In this document: piece after piece, positions 50,796 to 60,863 of the stretch
Layout of the letters: each line of letters starts with the position of its first letter
How positions within the stretch are numbered: the stretch's first letter is position 1
Assembly (NCBI RefSeq): GCF_013522925.1
Contig: NZ_JAAMQU010000002.1
Coordinates: 62,001 to 126,000 of the forward strand
DNA: 64,000 nt
From: Pseudomonas japonica
GTDB taxonomy: Bacteria; Pseudomonadota; Gammaproteobacteria; Pseudomonadales; Pseudomonadaceae
Direction of reading: 5' to 3'
The notes under the pieces: model-generated
What the model saw: only the letters and a program-made list of their open reading frames with translations
Databases searched by the model: none
What the model was told of the DNA's origin: nothing
Translations under genes and position numbers: made by a program

Positions 50796-52415
50796 TCACA
50801 CGTACTTACGCTTCTCCGGCGCGGGCGGGAAGTACTGGTACAGCCAGGTTTCGCTGAGGGTGCGGTCGCTGGTGCGGATGAACAGGCGCATTTCCACCGG
50901 GTCCACGCTGTCGCTGGTGGGGTACCAGTCGAAGATCACCCGGTAGCCCTTGATGTCCGGGATCACCAGCACGTGGAAGTCCTGCACCTTGCCGCTCGAT
51001 ACGGTGACAACCGGCTCGATCCCGGTGCCTTCCGGCAACCGGTCCAGCCCGCCGCCGGTGAAGTCGATGGCAAAGCGGCGTGCCCATTTGTCCGGGTAGT
51101 GTTCGCCCGGCGCCCAGCCTTCGAGGAACCCGCCCATGCCTGAGCGCGTGGCGTGTACCCGTGCCAATGGCGTGCCGGTAGGGGGCAGGGCGCTCCAGTA
51201 GAGCTTGTAGCCGAAGCTCAGCGTATCGCCCGCGGCAACTGGCTTCTTCGGCGTCCAGAAGGCCACGATGTTGTCCAGGGTTTCGCCGGTGGTAGGGATT
51301 TCCAGCAGGTCGATCGAGCCCTCGCCCCACGCAGTGGTGGGCTCCACCCAGAGGCTTGGCCGCTTGCTGTACCAGTCCACCGTGTCCTGGTAGCTGGCGA
51401 AGTTGTGGTCGGTCTGCACCAGCCCGAAGCCCTTTGGGTTGGTGTCGGCGAAGGCGTTGAACTGCAACTTGGCGGGGTTGTTCAGCGGCCGGCAGATCCA
51501 CTCGCCATTGCCGCGCCACATGGCCAGGCGGTCCGAGTCGTGAATTTCCGGGTGGATGGTGTCGCACATGCGGCGCTCGTGGGTGCCGCAGCTGAACATG
51601 GTGGTCATCGGCGCGATGCCCAGTTGCTGGATCGCCGTGCGCGCGGTCACCTGCATGTCCACTGCCATCACCACTTGCTCGGCCTGGCAGTCGATATCGA
51701 AGCGATAGGCGCCCGTGGCGCTGGGGGACTCAAGCAGGGCATAGACCACGAAACGGGTCGCGTCCTTGGTGGGCGTCTCGAACCAGAACTTGGTGAAATC
51801 GGGGAATTCTTCCTGGCGCTTGGCGTAGGTGTCCACCGCCAGGCCGCGAGCGGACAAGCCGTACTGCTTGGTGGCGTCTACCGCGCGGAAGTAACTGGCG
51901 CCCAGGAACGACACGATGTCGTGGCTGGCGATTTCCGGTGCCTTGAACAGCTTGAAACCGGAGAAGCCGAGGTCGCCCTTGAGCTGTTTCTGCTCCACCT
52001 TGCTGTCGTTGTAATTGAACAGCTCGGGGCGGAAATGCACCTCCCGCGCCTGGCGGTTGGAAGGGTCCACGCTGTACATGCGCACCGGCGTACGGAAGCC
52101 CATGCCCACGTGGAAGAACTGCACGTCCAGCTGGCCGTTGAGGTCCTTCCACAACGAATGGTTGGCGTCGTACTGGATGGCGTTGAACTGCTGCGGGGTC
52201 ATGTTCGCCAGCGTGGGCGGCAGTTGCTGTTTACGGTCCGTGTAGGGCTGGGCGGCCAGTGCCTTGGCCTGGGCCTTGAGGCCCTCGAAGTCGAAATACT
52301 CGGCGTCGCCATTGGCGGTCGCGGCCAGGGCCCGGGCAGACATCAGCGCGGTGGACGACAGGCCGGTGTAGGCCGCCAGGGCCATGGATGCTTTCAACAG
52401 ACTTCTGCGGTGCAT
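50796..52415 (-). CDS. opgD: Periplasmic glucan biosynthesis protein OpgD
   Basis: OpgD (MdoD) shapes osmoregulated periplasmic glucans. The 539-aa protein starts with a Tat signal ([18 protein letters not shown]) and continues with the OpgG/OpgD beta-sandwich ([40 protein letters not shown]). ATG 52415 places the twin arginines at residues 3-4; the longer frame to 52442 lacks support. It is on the minus strand downstream of the dehydrogenase gene at 52552 but separated by 136 bases, so probably an independent unit. Confidence 0.93.
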   Translation of the reverse strand: MHRRSLLKASMALAAYTGLSSTALMSARALAATANGDAEYFDFEGLKAQAKALAAQPYTDRKQQLPPTLANMTPQQFNAIQYDANHSLWKDLNGQLDVQFFHVGMGFRTPVRMYSVDPSNRQAREVHFRPELFNYNDSKVEQKQLKGDLGFSGFKLFKAPEIASHDIVSFLGASYFRAVDATKQYGLSARGLAVDTYAKRQEEFPDFTKFWFETPTKDATRFVVYALLESPSATGAYRFDIDCQAEQVVMAVDMQVTARTAIQQLGIAPMTTMFSCGTHERRMCDTIHPEIHDSDRLAMWRGNGEWICRPLNNPAKLQFNAFADTNPKGFGLVQTDHNFASYQDTVDWYSKRPSLWVEPTTAWGEGSIDLLEIPTTGETLDNIVAFWTPKKPVAAGDTLSFGYKLYWSALPPTGTPLARVHATRSGMGGFLEGWAPGEHYPDKWARRFAIDFTGGGLDRLPEGTGIEPVVTVSSGKVQDFHVLVIPDIKGYRVIFDWYPTSDSVDPVEMRLFIRTSDRTLSETWLYQYFPPAPEKRKYV

Positions 52416-52551
52416 AGACAACCCTTCGGTGAAAATTGGCAACGTTAGCCAAGGAGAGGGGCGCGACGCAATCTCAGAATGTTCGAGAGTGTCACAGCCA
52501 TCCTTGCTTCACGGCCTGTGTAGAGCCGCGAAAGCAGGGATGGTTCACGCT

Positions 52552-53976
52552 TTAGTGCTTGAACATCACATGGCGCACCACGGTGTAGTCCTCCAGCCCG
52601 TACATGGACATGTCCTTCCCGTAGCCGGAATGTTTCTGCCCGCCGTGGGGCATTTCGCTGACCAGCATGAAGTGCGTATTCACCCAGGTGCAGCCATATT
52701 GCAGGCGAGCACTGAGGCGGTGGGCGCGGCCCAGGTCGTTGGTCCACACCGAGGACGCCAGGCCGTAATCAGAGTCATTGGCCCATTCCAGCGCCTGAGC
52801 TTCATCGCTGAAAGGCGTAACGGTCACCACCGGCCCGAACACTTCGCGGCGCAGAATCTCGTCATCCTGCTGTACGTCCGCCAATACTGTGGGCTCGAAG
52901 AAGAAGCCATCCCCTTCGATCACCTTGCCACCGGTGACCAGGCGGATGTGTGGTTGCGCCGCAGCGCGGGTCACGAAGCCTGCCACGCGGTCCCGTTGCT
53001 GGGCGCTGATCAAGGGGCCCAGCTCGGTATCTTCGGCTTCCTGCGGGCCATGGCGCAGGCTGCCGACCGCCTCGCCGAGCTTCTCTACGAAGCGCTCATA
53101 AATACCCTGCTGGGCGTATACCCGGCAGGCAGCCGTGCAATCCTGGCCCGCATTGTAGAAGCCGAAGGTGCGGATGCCCTCAACTGCGGCGTCGATGTCG
53201 GCATCGTCGAAGATGATCACCGGCGCCTTGCCGCCCAGCTCCATGTGCATGCGTTTCACCTGCGCCGCGGTACTGGAAATGATCTGCGAGCCGGTGGCGA
53301 TGGAGCCGGTGAGCGATACCATGCGCACCTTGGGGTGTTCCACCAGGGGCCCGCCTACGGTGGCGCCTCGGCCGAACAATACGTTCAGCACCCCGGCGGG
53401 GAAGATGTCCGCGGCCAGTTCAGCGAGCTTGAGCGCGGTCAGCGGGGTGAGCTCGGAGGGCTTGAGTACCACGGTATTGCCAGCGGCGAGGGCGGGGGCG
53501 ATTTTCCAGGCGACCATCATCAGCGGGTAATTCCACGGCGCGATGGAGGCGATCACGCCCACCGGGTCGCGGCGAATCATCGAGGTGTGGCCAGGCAGGT
53601 ATTCGCCCGCCGCAGACCCACTGAGGCAACGCGCGGCACCTGCGAAGAAACGGAACACGTCGGCAATGGCTGGCAACTCATCGTTACGCGCCGCAGCCAG
53701 AGGCTTGCCGCAGTTGGCAGACTCCAGCCGGGCCAGTTCGTCGGCGTTGGCGTCGATGGCGTCGGCGAGTTTCAACAGGGCCAGCGAGCGGTCCTTCGGC
53801 GCCGTTTGCGCCCAGCCGTCGAAGGCCGCGTCGGCTGCGCGCACGGCCGCGTCCACCTGAGCCTCGCTGGCCTCAGGGATTTCAACCAGCACGCTGCCGC
53901 GCGCGGGGTCGAATACCGCTTGGCTCGCGCCTTCTCCCGCGACCAGTTGGCCGTTGATCAGCAGTTGGGTTTGCAT
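52552..53976 (-). CDS. patD: Gamma-aminobutyraldehyde dehydrogenase (PatD/YdcW type)
   Basis: NAD-dependent aldehyde dehydrogenase of 474 aa: PWNYPLMM near residue 147, the catalytic Glu in MELGGKAPV and nucleophilic Cys in [11 protein letters not shown]. It directly follows the YdcV-like permease, as ydcW follows ydcV in E. coli, where the enzyme oxidises aminobutyraldehyde from putrescine to GABA. ATG 53976 has GGAGG at about 10 bases upstream. It is last in the ydcSTUV-like operon. A second, very similar enzyme is encoded upstream of the transporter at 58111-59577. Confidence 0.9.
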   Translation of the reverse strand: MQTQLLINGQLVAGEGASQAVFDPARGSVLVEIPEASEAQVDAAVRAADAAFDGWAQTAPKDRSLALLKLADAIDANADELARLESANCGKPLAAARNDELPAIADVFRFFAGAARCLSGSAAGEYLPGHTSMIRRDPVGVIASIAPWNYPLMMVAWKIAPALAAGNTVVLKPSELTPLTALKLAELAADIFPAGVLNVLFGRGATVGGPLVEHPKVRMVSLTGSIATGSQIISSTAAQVKRMHMELGGKAPVIIFDDADIDAAVEGIRTFGFYNAGQDCTAACRVYAQQGIYERFVEKLGEAVGSLRHGPQEAEDTELGPLISAQQRDRVAGFVTRAAAQPHIRLVTGGKVIEGDGFFFEPTVLADVQQDDEILRREVFGPVVTVTPFSDEAQALEWANDSDYGLASSVWTNDLGRAHRLSARLQYGCTWVNTHFMLVSEMPHGGQKHSGYGKDMSMYGLEDYTVVRHVMFKH

Positions 53977-53992
53977 GGTGCGATCCTCCAGT

Positions 53993-54799
53993 TCATTTGC
54001 CGCCACCGGCGACCGATTCGCCGCCGCGGGTCAGGTAGTAGGCGCCCAGAATGGGCAGCATGGTCACCAGCATCACCAGCAGGGCAACTACGTTGGTGAC
54101 CGGTACGTCTCGCGGGCGGGCCAGCTGGTTGAGCAGCCAGATCGGCAAGGTGCGCTCGTTGCCCGCAGTAAAGGTGGTGACGATGATCTCGTCGAACGAC
54201 AGGGCAAACGCCAGCATGCCCCCGGCGAGCAGGGCAGAGCCCAGGTTGGGCAGCATGATGTAGCGGAAGGTTTGCCAGCCGTCCGCGCCCAGGTCCATGG
54301 ACGCTTCGATCAGGCTGTGGGAGGTGCGCCGCAGCCGCGCGATGACGTTGTTGTAAACGATTACCACGCAGAAGGTGGCATGACCGATCACGATCGTCAG
54401 CAGCCCAGGTTCGATGCCCAATACCTTGAACGCCGAGAGCAGCGCGATGCCGGTGACGATGCCGGGCAGGGCAATCGGCAGGATCAGCATCAGCGAGATC
54501 GCGTCCTTGCCGAAGAACTGCCGCCGGTACAACGCCGCCGAGGCCAGCGTACCTAGCACCAGTGCCACTGCAGTGGCCAGGCAGGCGACCTGCAGGGACA
54601 GCTTGATCGCCTCCACTACGTCCTGGCGGGCGAAGGCCACGCTGAACCATTTGAGGGTGAACCCGCGTGGTGGGAAGCTGAAGGCGGCGTCTTCAGTGTT
54701 GAAGGCGTAGAGCACGATCACCAGGATGGGTATGTGCAAAAAGGCCAACCCGCCCCAGGCGGCGATACGTAATGTGAGGGGCGCTTTTTCAGAGTGCAT
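53993..54799 (-). CDS. ABC transporter permease, YdcV/PotI type
   Basis: A 268-aa inner-membrane permease of the spermidine/putrescine-type family with six hydrophobic helices and the EAA loop ([20 protein letters not shown]). Its 5' end overlaps the YdcU-like permease by 11 bases, so it is co-translated. With the partner permease it forms the channel of the polyamine-type importer. Substrate is inferred from the dehydrogenases next to it. Confidence 0.92.
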   Translation of the reverse strand: MHSEKAPLTLRIAAWGGLAFLHIPILVIVLYAFNTEDAAFSFPPRGFTLKWFSVAFARQDVVEAIKLSLQVACLATAVALVLGTLASAALYRRQFFGKDAISLMLILPIALPGIVTGIALLSAFKVLGIEPGLLTIVIGHATFCVVIVYNNVIARLRRTSHSLIEASMDLGADGWQTFRYIMLPNLGSALLAGGMLAFALSFDEIIVTTFTAGNERTLPIWLLNQLARPRDVPVTNVVALLVMLVTMLPILGAYYLTRGGESVAGGGK

Positions 54800-55739
54800 C
54801 GAAGGCCCCCAGGCGTCGGACGATGGACAGGTACACCGCGATCAGCACGATGGGCACCAGGGTGAAGGCCGCGGCCATGGGCAGGTTGCCGATGGCGCCT
54901 TGCTGGGCATACACCATGCTGCCGATGAAATAGCCCGGCGGGCCGATCAACTGGGGCACGATGAAGTCCCCCAAGGTGAGCGAGAAGGTGAAGATCGAGC
55001 CGGCGGCGATGCCGGGTACCGAAAGTGGCAGCACCACCTGGAAGAACGTTTGGCGCGGGGTAGCACCAAGGTCGGCGGACGCTTGCAGCAGCGAGGGCGG
55101 CAAGCGCTCCAGCGCCGCTTGAACCGGCAGGATCATGAATGGCAGCCAGATGTACACGAACACTAGAAAGCGGCCCAGGTGTGAGGTGGACAAGGTACTG
55201 CCGCCAATGCCCGGTACCTCCATCAGCCAGGCCAGCGCGCCGGCCAGGCCCAGGTGCTGCACGAACCACTGAGCCACGCCTCCCTTGGCCAGCAGTAGCG
55301 TCCAGGCGTATGCCTTGACGATATAACTGGCCCACATGGGCAACATGACCGCGATGTAGAAGAAAGCCTTGGTGCGGCCGGTGGTGTAGCGAGCCATGTA
55401 ATAGGCCAGCGGAAAGGCGACAAGTGCGCTTGCCACTGACACCGCAGCCGCCATGCCCAAGGTGCGCAGAATGATGTCCAGGTTGGCGGGCACAAACAGC
55501 GCTTGCAGGTTGGCCAGGGTAAGGTCGGGCGTGACCGTCATGCTGAAGTCGTCGAAGGTGTACAGGCCTTGCCACAGCAGGTTAAGCAGTGCGCCAAGGT
55601 AGATCACCCCAAACCACAACAAGGGCGGCACCAGCAACAACGCCAGGTACAGGTTGGGCCGTCGATAGAGCAGGTCCGCCGCCCAGCGCGCAAGCGAGGC
55701 GCGGGCGGGCGAGGAGGGCGCATCCAGCACAAGGGTCAT
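54789..55739 (-). CDS. ABC transporter permease, YdcU/PotH type
   Basis: A 316-aa permease with six helices and the EAA loop ([20 protein letters not shown]). ATG 55739 ([15 protein letters not shown]) is used; upstream in-frame residues to 55787 overlap the ATPase gene and are not family-like. It starts 2 bases after the ATPase stop. It forms the heteromeric channel with the permease at 53993-54799. Confidence 0.92.
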   Translation of the reverse strand: MTLVLDAPSSPARASLARWAADLLYRRPNLYLALLLVPPLLWFGVIYLGALLNLLWQGLYTFDDFSMTVTPDLTLANLQALFVPANLDIILRTLGMAAAVSVASALVAFPLAYYMARYTTGRTKAFFYIAVMLPMWASYIVKAYAWTLLLAKGGVAQWFVQHLGLAGALAWLMEVPGIGGSTLSTSHLGRFLVFVYIWLPFMILPVQAALERLPPSLLQASADLGATPRQTFFQVVLPLSVPGIAAGSIFTFSLTLGDFIVPQLIGPPGYFIGSMVYAQQGAIGNLPMAAAFTLVPIVLIAVYLSIVRRLGAFDAL

Positions 55740-55741
55740 GG

Positions 55742-56767
55742 TCAAACGCCCTCGTCCAGCAGCGGCACCATGGCGCCACGCGGCCATGCCAGAGTGAGGC
55801 GCTGCCCGGGTTGCAGGGCGGCGGCGTCGGGCTGCCAGTCCTGGTTGGCCTGGCTCACGTTGAGCAACTGCCCGTTGTTCAAGCGCAGCTCATAGCGCGT
55901 GGCGCTGCCTTGGTACTGTACGTCCTGAAGGATGCCTTCGAGCCGCACCTGATCGGCCATCGCCGGCACGCCAAGGCGGATGTGTTCGGGCCTGATTGAA
56001 AATGCTCCGGGAACGCCGCGCAAGGCGGCTGCCAATTCACCCCGCAGCACGTTCGACGTACCCACAAACTCGGCCACGAACGCCGTGGCCGGCTTCATGT
56101 ACAGGTTGCGCGGGGTATCGCACTGTTCGATGCGGCCTTTATTGAACACCGCCACCCGGTCGCTCATGGACAAGGCTTCAGTCTGGTCGTGGGTCACGAA
56201 CACGAAGGTGATGCCCAGCTGGCGCTGCAGCTTTTTGAGTTCGCTCTGCATCTGTTCGCGCAGCTTGAGGTCGAGCGCACCCAGCGGCTCGTCCAGCAGC
56301 AGCACCCGTGGGCGATTCACCAGTGCCCGCGCCAGCGCCACCCGCTGGCGTTGCCCACCGGACAGTTGCGCGGGCTTGCGCTCGCCAAAGCCGACCAGCG
56401 CCACCATCGCCAGGGCTTCCTCGGCACGGTTCAAGCGCTCGGCCTTTGCCACGCCTTTCACTTTCAGGCCATACGCCACGTTGTCCCGCACATTCATGTG
56501 GGGGAACAACGCGTAATCCTGAAACACGGTATTCACGTCGCGTCGATACGGCGGCAGGCCAGCGGCTTCCTGGCCATGAATACGAATCGAGCCCGCGCTG
56601 GGCTGTTCGAAGCCGGCGATCAGCCGCAGGCACGTGGTTTTTCCCGACCCCGAAGGGCCGAGCATGGAAAAGAATTCGCCGTCGTGGATGTCGATCGACA
56701 CCCGATCCACGGCCTTCACCTCGCCAAACAGGCGCGATACCTCGGTAAATTGCACAGCAGGGGTCAT
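55742..56767 (-). CDS. Polyamine-type ABC transporter ATP-binding protein (YdcT/PotA/PotG type)
   Basis: A 341-aa ATPase with Walker A GPSGSGKTT near residue 38, signature LSGGQRQRVALARAL, Walker B LLLDEPLGALD, switch His in VTHDQTEA and a C-terminal TOBE domain. It energises import through the two downstream permeases. It is separated from the binding-protein gene by 100 bases that carry a REP-like element, so its expression may be lower than that of the binding protein. Confidence 0.93.
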   Translation of the reverse strand: MTPAVQFTEVSRLFGEVKAVDRVSIDIHDGEFFSMLGPSGSGKTTCLRLIAGFEQPSAGSIRIHGQEAAGLPPYRRDVNTVFQDYALFPHMNVRDNVAYGLKVKGVAKAERLNRAEEALAMVALVGFGERKPAQLSGGQRQRVALARALVNRPRVLLLDEPLGALDLKLREQMQSELKKLQRQLGITFVFVTHDQTEALSMSDRVAVFNKGRIEQCDTPRNLYMKPATAFVAEFVGTSNVLRGELAAALRGVPGAFSIRPEHIRLGVPAMADQVRLEGILQDVQYQGSATRYELRLNNGQLLNVSQANQDWQPDAAALQPGQRLTLAWPRGAMVPLLDEGV

Positions 56768-56795
56768 GGTAATTGCCTTCTGATCTGGCGGCCCA

Positions 56796-56861
56796 TTCGC
56801 GAGCTTCGCCCGCTTCCTACCTGTTGGAAGCGGGCGAAGCCGGCCAGGCGTAGCTCGCGAA
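56796..56861. repeat. REP-like inverted repeat inside the transporter operon
   Basis: TTCGCGAGCTTCGCCCGCTT-CCTAC, a CTGTT loop region, GGAAGCGGGCGAAGC and a second arm GTAGCTCGCGAA. It lies in the 100-base gap between the binding-protein and ATPase genes, a classical site for REP-mediated differential expression. Confidence 0.75.
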
Positions 56862-56867
56862 GCGGCG

Positions 56868-58019
56868 TTAGCGGCCGCCCATGATCGCTATATAATCCTG
56901 CGTCCACCGGCTATACGGCACGAACTTGCCGCCCTCGGCCTGCGGGGTTTTCCAGAAGGCGATTTTGTCGAACAGGTCAAAGCCATTGGTGGCGCAGCCC
57001 TCGGCGCCCAGCAGGTCGCTCGCCTTGCAGGCGGCCGGTACCGCGGGCAACGAGCCGAACCACGCCGCCACGTCCCCCTGCACCTTCGGTTGCAGGGACC
57101 AGTCCATCCACTTGTAGGCGCAGTTGGGGTGCTTGGCTTCGGCATGCAGCATGGTGGTGTCGGCCCAGCCGGTCGCGCCTTCCTTCGGCACAGTGGAGGC
57201 CACCGGCTGGTTGTCGGCCTTCAGCCCGTTGACCATGTACCCCCAGGAACTGGTAGCTGCAACGCCTTCGTTTTTCACGTCGCTCATCTGCACGGTCGCG
57301 TCGTGCCAGTAACGGTGGATCAACGGCTTTTGCTGGCGTAGCACATCAAGTACCGCCTTGTACTGGGCTTCAGTGAGCTGGTAAGGGTCTTTGATGCCCA
57401 ATTCGGGCTTGGCCGACTTGAGGTACAGCGCGGCATCGGCGATGTAAATCGGCCCGTCATACGCCTGCACCCGGCCTTTGTTCGGCTTGCCATCAGGGAA
57501 GTTCTGCGGCTCGAACAGCACGCCCCAGGTGGTAGGCGCGGTCTTGAACACTTCAGTGTTGTACAGCAGCACGTTGGGCCCCCACTGGTAGGGCGTGCCG
57601 TACACTTGCTTGTTCACCACGAACCAGTCGCCACTGGCCAGGCGCGGGTCCACGTTCTTCCAGTTGGGAATCAGCGCGGTATTGATCGGCTGCACGCGCT
57701 TGCCCGCGATCAATCGCAGCGAAGCGTCACCCGAGGCGGTTACCAGGTCGTAGCCACCCTTGGCCATGAGGCTGACCATTTCATCGGACGTGGCGGCGGT
57801 TTTCACGTCCACCTTGCAGCCGGTTTCCTTTTCGAAGCCGGTTACCCAGTCATAGCTTTTGTCGCTCTCGCCACGCTCGATATAGCCCGGCCAGGCGATG
57901 ATATTCAGCTGGCCTTCACCGGCACCTATGGCTGTGGGCAGGTCGGCGGCATGAACGCCAGCGGTTGCCAGCAGGGCGGTGGTAATGGCGCTGAGCACTG
58001 CGGTCTTTGGGGCGGACAT
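56868..58019 (-). CDS. Periplasmic polyamine-type substrate-binding protein (YdcS-like)
   Basis: A 383-aa solute-binding protein with a signal peptide (residues 1-24, ending VHA) and the PotD/YdcS fold: LNIIAWPGYIERG, a GYDLVTASGDASLR segment and GDWFVVNKQVYGTPYQWGPN. It captures the substrate for the YdcTUV-like importer. It is 91 bases after the second dehydrogenase gene and first gene of the transporter set. Confidence 0.92.
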   Translation of the reverse strand: MSAPKTAVLSAITTALLATAGVHAADLPTAIGAGEGQLNIIAWPGYIERGESDKSYDWVTGFEKETGCKVDVKTAATSDEMVSLMAKGGYDLVTASGDASLRLIAGKRVQPINTALIPNWKNVDPRLASGDWFVVNKQVYGTPYQWGPNVLLYNTEVFKTAPTTWGVLFEPQNFPDGKPNKGRVQAYDGPIYIADAALYLKSAKPELGIKDPYQLTEAQYKAVLDVLRQQKPLIHRYWHDATVQMSDVKNEGVAATSSWGYMVNGLKADNQPVASTVPKEGATGWADTTMLHAEAKHPNCAYKWMDWSLQPKVQGDVAAWFGSLPAVPAACKASDLLGAEGCATNGFDLFDKIAFWKTPQAEGGKFVPYSRWTQDYIAIMGGR

Positions 58020-58110
58020 GGATTTCCCTCTTTTTCAAATTATGGTCGGGGCAGTAAGCAAGCAGGCGCGCGGGGCGCTGATTATTGGAATGCTGAGCCA
58101 GGTGCAGGAG

Positions 58111-59577
58111 TCAGTTCAGCACCTCCCGCTGTCGCGCCATGATATGGCGCACCACGCTGTAATCCTGGAGAGAGTCGCTGGACAGGTCTTTGCCATACCC
58201 CGAACGCTTCAGCCCGCCATGGGGCATTTCGCTGGCCAGCATGAAGTGGCTGTTGATCCAGGTGCAGCCGTACTCCAGCCGCGCCGCCAACTGCAGCGCC
58301 TTATCCAGGTCGCGGGTCCACACAGAGGAGGCCAGGCCGTATTCGGATTCGTTCGCCCAGGCCAAGGCCTGGCCGGGTTCATCGAACCGGGTGACGGTCA
58401 CCACCGGCCCGAACACTTCACGCTGAACGATCTCATCCTGTTGGCGGCAGCCGGCGAGCAGTGTGGGTTGGTAGAAGAACCCAGGCCCGGAATGGGCGGC
58501 TGCTCCGGTTACCCGTTCGATATGCGGTTGGCTCAAGGCGCGCTGCACAAAGCTGGCCACGCGGTCGCGCTGGCGGGCGCTGATCAGCGGCCCCAGGTCG
58601 TTGTCCTCGTCGCGCTTGCTGGCATAGCGCAGGCTTGCGACCGCCGCACCCAATTCTTCCACCAGCCGGTCATGGATGCCTGCCTGAGCATAGATACGGC
58701 AGGCAGCGGTACAGTCCTGGCCGGCGTTGTAATACCCGTAAGTGCGAATGCCCTCCACCACGGCATCAATATCGGCGTCATCGCACACGATCACCGGTGC
58801 CTTGCCGCCGAGTTCCAGGTGGGTGCGTTTGAGGGTGCGCGCCGCGGCCTGGAGCACCTTTTGCCCGGTCACGATATCCCCGGTCAGCGACACCATGCGC
58901 ACGCGCGGGTCGCTCACCAGTTGCCCGCCCACGCCATCGCCGGCACCGCAAACGATGTTCAGCACCCCGGCTGGCAGCAGCTCGGCCAGCGCCGGTGCCA
59001 GCGCCAATATCGACAGAGGTGTGTGTTCGGATGGCTTGAACACCACGGTATTGCCTGCGGCCAGCGCCGGCGCGAGCTTCCAGGCGGCCATCATCAAGGG
59101 GTAGTTCCACGGGGCGATGGACGCAACCACGCCGATGGGGTCGCGCCGTACCATGCTGGTGTACCCCGGCACATATTCCCCGGAAAGTTGCCCCGTCTGG
59201 CAACGCACGGCACCGGCAAAAAAGCGGAACACGTCGACGCAGGCACTGAGGTCGTCCTGGCGAGCGAGGTGCAGTGGCTTGCCACAATTAAGGGCTTCGA
59301 TCCGGGCCAGGCGATCGGCTTGCGCTTCGATGCAATCGGCGATGGCCAGCAGGCGTGAAGCCCGCTGTTGGGGCGTGGTCCTGGCCCATGTGGGAAAGGC
59401 TTGAGCGGCCGCGGCGATGGCGGCCTGCACCTGGGAGGTGCTCGCTTCGGCGACCAATGCCAGGCAGCTGCCATCGCTTGGGTCCAGAACGCTTTCTACG
59501 GCACCTTCCCCGGCAACGAGTTGGCCATCGATCAGCAGGGCGGTAAGCAAGGGCTCTGGCTGGACTGATGGGTTCAT
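58111..59577 (-). CDS. Second gamma-aminobutyraldehyde dehydrogenase-type aldehyde dehydrogenase
   Basis: A 488-aa paralogue of the enzyme at 52552-53976, with matching blocks along the whole length: [52 protein letters not shown]. Both catalytic residues are conserved. The two genes flank the YdcSTUV-like transporter on the same strand. It may serve a related omega-amino aldehyde or be a redundant copy. ATG 59577 follows a short leader after the LysR gene. Confidence 0.9.
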   Translation of the reverse strand: MNPSVQPEPLLTALLIDGQLVAGEGAVESVLDPSDGSCLALVAEASTSQVQAAIAAAAQAFPTWARTTPQQRASRLLAIADCIEAQADRLARIEALNCGKPLHLARQDDLSACVDVFRFFAGAVRCQTGQLSGEYVPGYTSMVRRDPIGVVASIAPWNYPLMMAAWKLAPALAAGNTVVFKPSEHTPLSILALAPALAELLPAGVLNIVCGAGDGVGGQLVSDPRVRMVSLTGDIVTGQKVLQAAARTLKRTHLELGGKAPVIVCDDADIDAVVEGIRTYGYYNAGQDCTAACRIYAQAGIHDRLVEELGAAVASLRYASKRDEDNDLGPLISARQRDRVASFVQRALSQPHIERVTGAAAHSGPGFFYQPTLLAGCRQQDEIVQREVFGPVVTVTRFDEPGQALAWANESEYGLASSVWTRDLDKALQLAARLEYGCTWINSHFMLASEMPHGGLKRSGYGKDLSSDSLQDYSVVRHIMARQREVLN

Positions 59578-59664
59578 GGCACAGGCTCGGGCTGGCTGGG
59601 TTGCCTGAGCCTAGGCGCAGCGGCGTGGTAGCTACAAATTCCTAATATCGAAAGCCGCGTTCGG

Positions 59665-60573
59665 TTAAATCGAATGCTTGCGGGCGTGCTGTTCTCTCGC
59701 CACGGTGAGGAAAGGGTCCACCAGCATCGGGCGCGCGCTGCCGCGACGCCAGGCCAGCCCGACATCGAGCGTGCGGGTGAGGTCCACCACGCTGCGCGCT
59801 TCGATGATATCGCCCTCCAGCGACCATGGCCGGTAGGTCATGTCAGGCTGAATGGACACGCCCAGGCCGGCGGCAACCAGGCTGCGCACGGCTTCTGTGG
59901 AAGCGCTGCGAAGGCTTACCTGCGGCCTCAAGCCAGCGTGCTGCCAGATGCGCTGGGCGTTGTGGTCCATTTCATCCACGTTCAGCTGAATCAGCGGTTC
60001 AGCGGCCACGTCCGCAAGCGAGATATCGTCCCGCTCCAGCAAGTGATGCCGCGCTGGCAACCATAAACGGTGCGGCGAGTGGGTCAGCACTTCAGTTTGC
60101 AGGGCATGCCGGTCTTCCAGGTTGGAAAGGATCAGCACGCCTACGTCGATTTCGCCGTTGAGTAGCAAATGCTCGATGTAAGGGCGTTCATCCTCCATCA
60201 CCCGCAGCTCGACGTTAGGGTAGGCGCGCTGGAACCGTGTGAGCAGGTTGGCCAGGTAGTAACCGGCAACGAGGCTGGTGACGCCAATGGTGAGGGTGCC
60301 GCTGATCTGGTCCGTGCTTTGTTGCAGGCTTCGCTTGGCGTTGTCCACCGTAGCGAGGATCAAATGTGCCTGGCGCAGAAACTGATGGCCTTGGTGAGTC
60401 AGGCTCATGCCCTTGGCGTGTCGGTTGAACAGGCTTACACCAATCTCCTCCTCCAGCTGCTGGATGGCCCCGGTCAGGGTGGACTGAGAGATAAACACCG
60501 CCTGCGCCGCCGCCGAGATCGAGCCCGTTTCGGCAACCGCGATGAAATGGCGAATCTGGCGCAAGGTCATCAT
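59665..60573 (-). CDS. LysR-family transcriptional regulator
   Basis: A 302-aa LTTR with an N-terminal winged HTH (LRQIRHFIAVAETGSISAAA, ISQSTLTGAIQQLEEEIG) and a periplasmic-binding-fold effector domain. It lies 87 bases upstream of the second dehydrogenase gene on the same strand, so it is a candidate regulator of the dehydrogenase/transporter module. The effector is unknown. Paired 17-base motifs upstream (60607-60712) may be its own operator. Confidence 0.9.
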   Translation of the reverse strand: MMTLRQIRHFIAVAETGSISAAAQAVFISQSTLTGAIQQLEEEIGVSLFNRHAKGMSLTHQGHQFLRQAHLILATVDNAKRSLQQSTDQISGTLTIGVTSLVAGYYLANLLTRFQRAYPNVELRVMEDERPYIEHLLLNGEIDVGVLILSNLEDRHALQTEVLTHSPHRLWLPARHHLLERDDISLADVAAEPLIQLNVDEMDHNAQRIWQHAGLRPQVSLRSASTEAVRSLVAAGLGVSIQPDMTYRPWSLEGDIIEARSVVDLTRTLDVGLAWRRGSARPMLVDPFLTVAREQHARKHSI

Positions 60574-60606
60574 GGGCAGCTATCTGAAAGGCCGAGGTGA
60601 ACGGTG

Positions 60607-60712
60607 TTATATCGGAAAAACCGTGGGCGGGGAATGAGAGGGCCGGGCCGCGGTGAAGGGTAGAGGGCAAAGAACTAATAAGCGTTACCGATGATTTATA
60701 ACGGAAAATCGG
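60607..60712. promoter_or_regulatory. Paired 17-bp direct repeat upstream of the LysR gene
   Basis: TTATATCGGAAAAACCG (60607-60623) and TTATAACGGAAAATCGG (60696-60712) match at 14 of 17 positions and start 89 bases apart. A weaker relative, TAATATCGAAAGCCG, lies at 59643-59657 ahead of the dehydrogenase gene. This fits a multi-site operator for the LysR protein but is unproven. Confidence 0.4.
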
Positions 60713-60817
60713 GTGTATCACCCTGCAAACAAGGTGATGGCAATTTCGTACCTGCCGACGCTGGCGTTGTGCCCCGGGATGGCCGAAAGTACGCGCCTTG
60801 CTTCAAGGCCGGTGGTC

Positions 60818-60823
60818 TATACT
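60818..60823 (+). promoter_or_regulatory. -10-like box upstream of wspA
   Basis: TATACT, 40 bases before the wspA GTG. No acceptable -35 was found at 16-18 bases upstream; confidence is low. Confidence 0.35.
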
Positions 60824-60863
60824 GCCCGGCTTTCGCGCGCGCGCTTACCTTCGAGGAGTGGTT

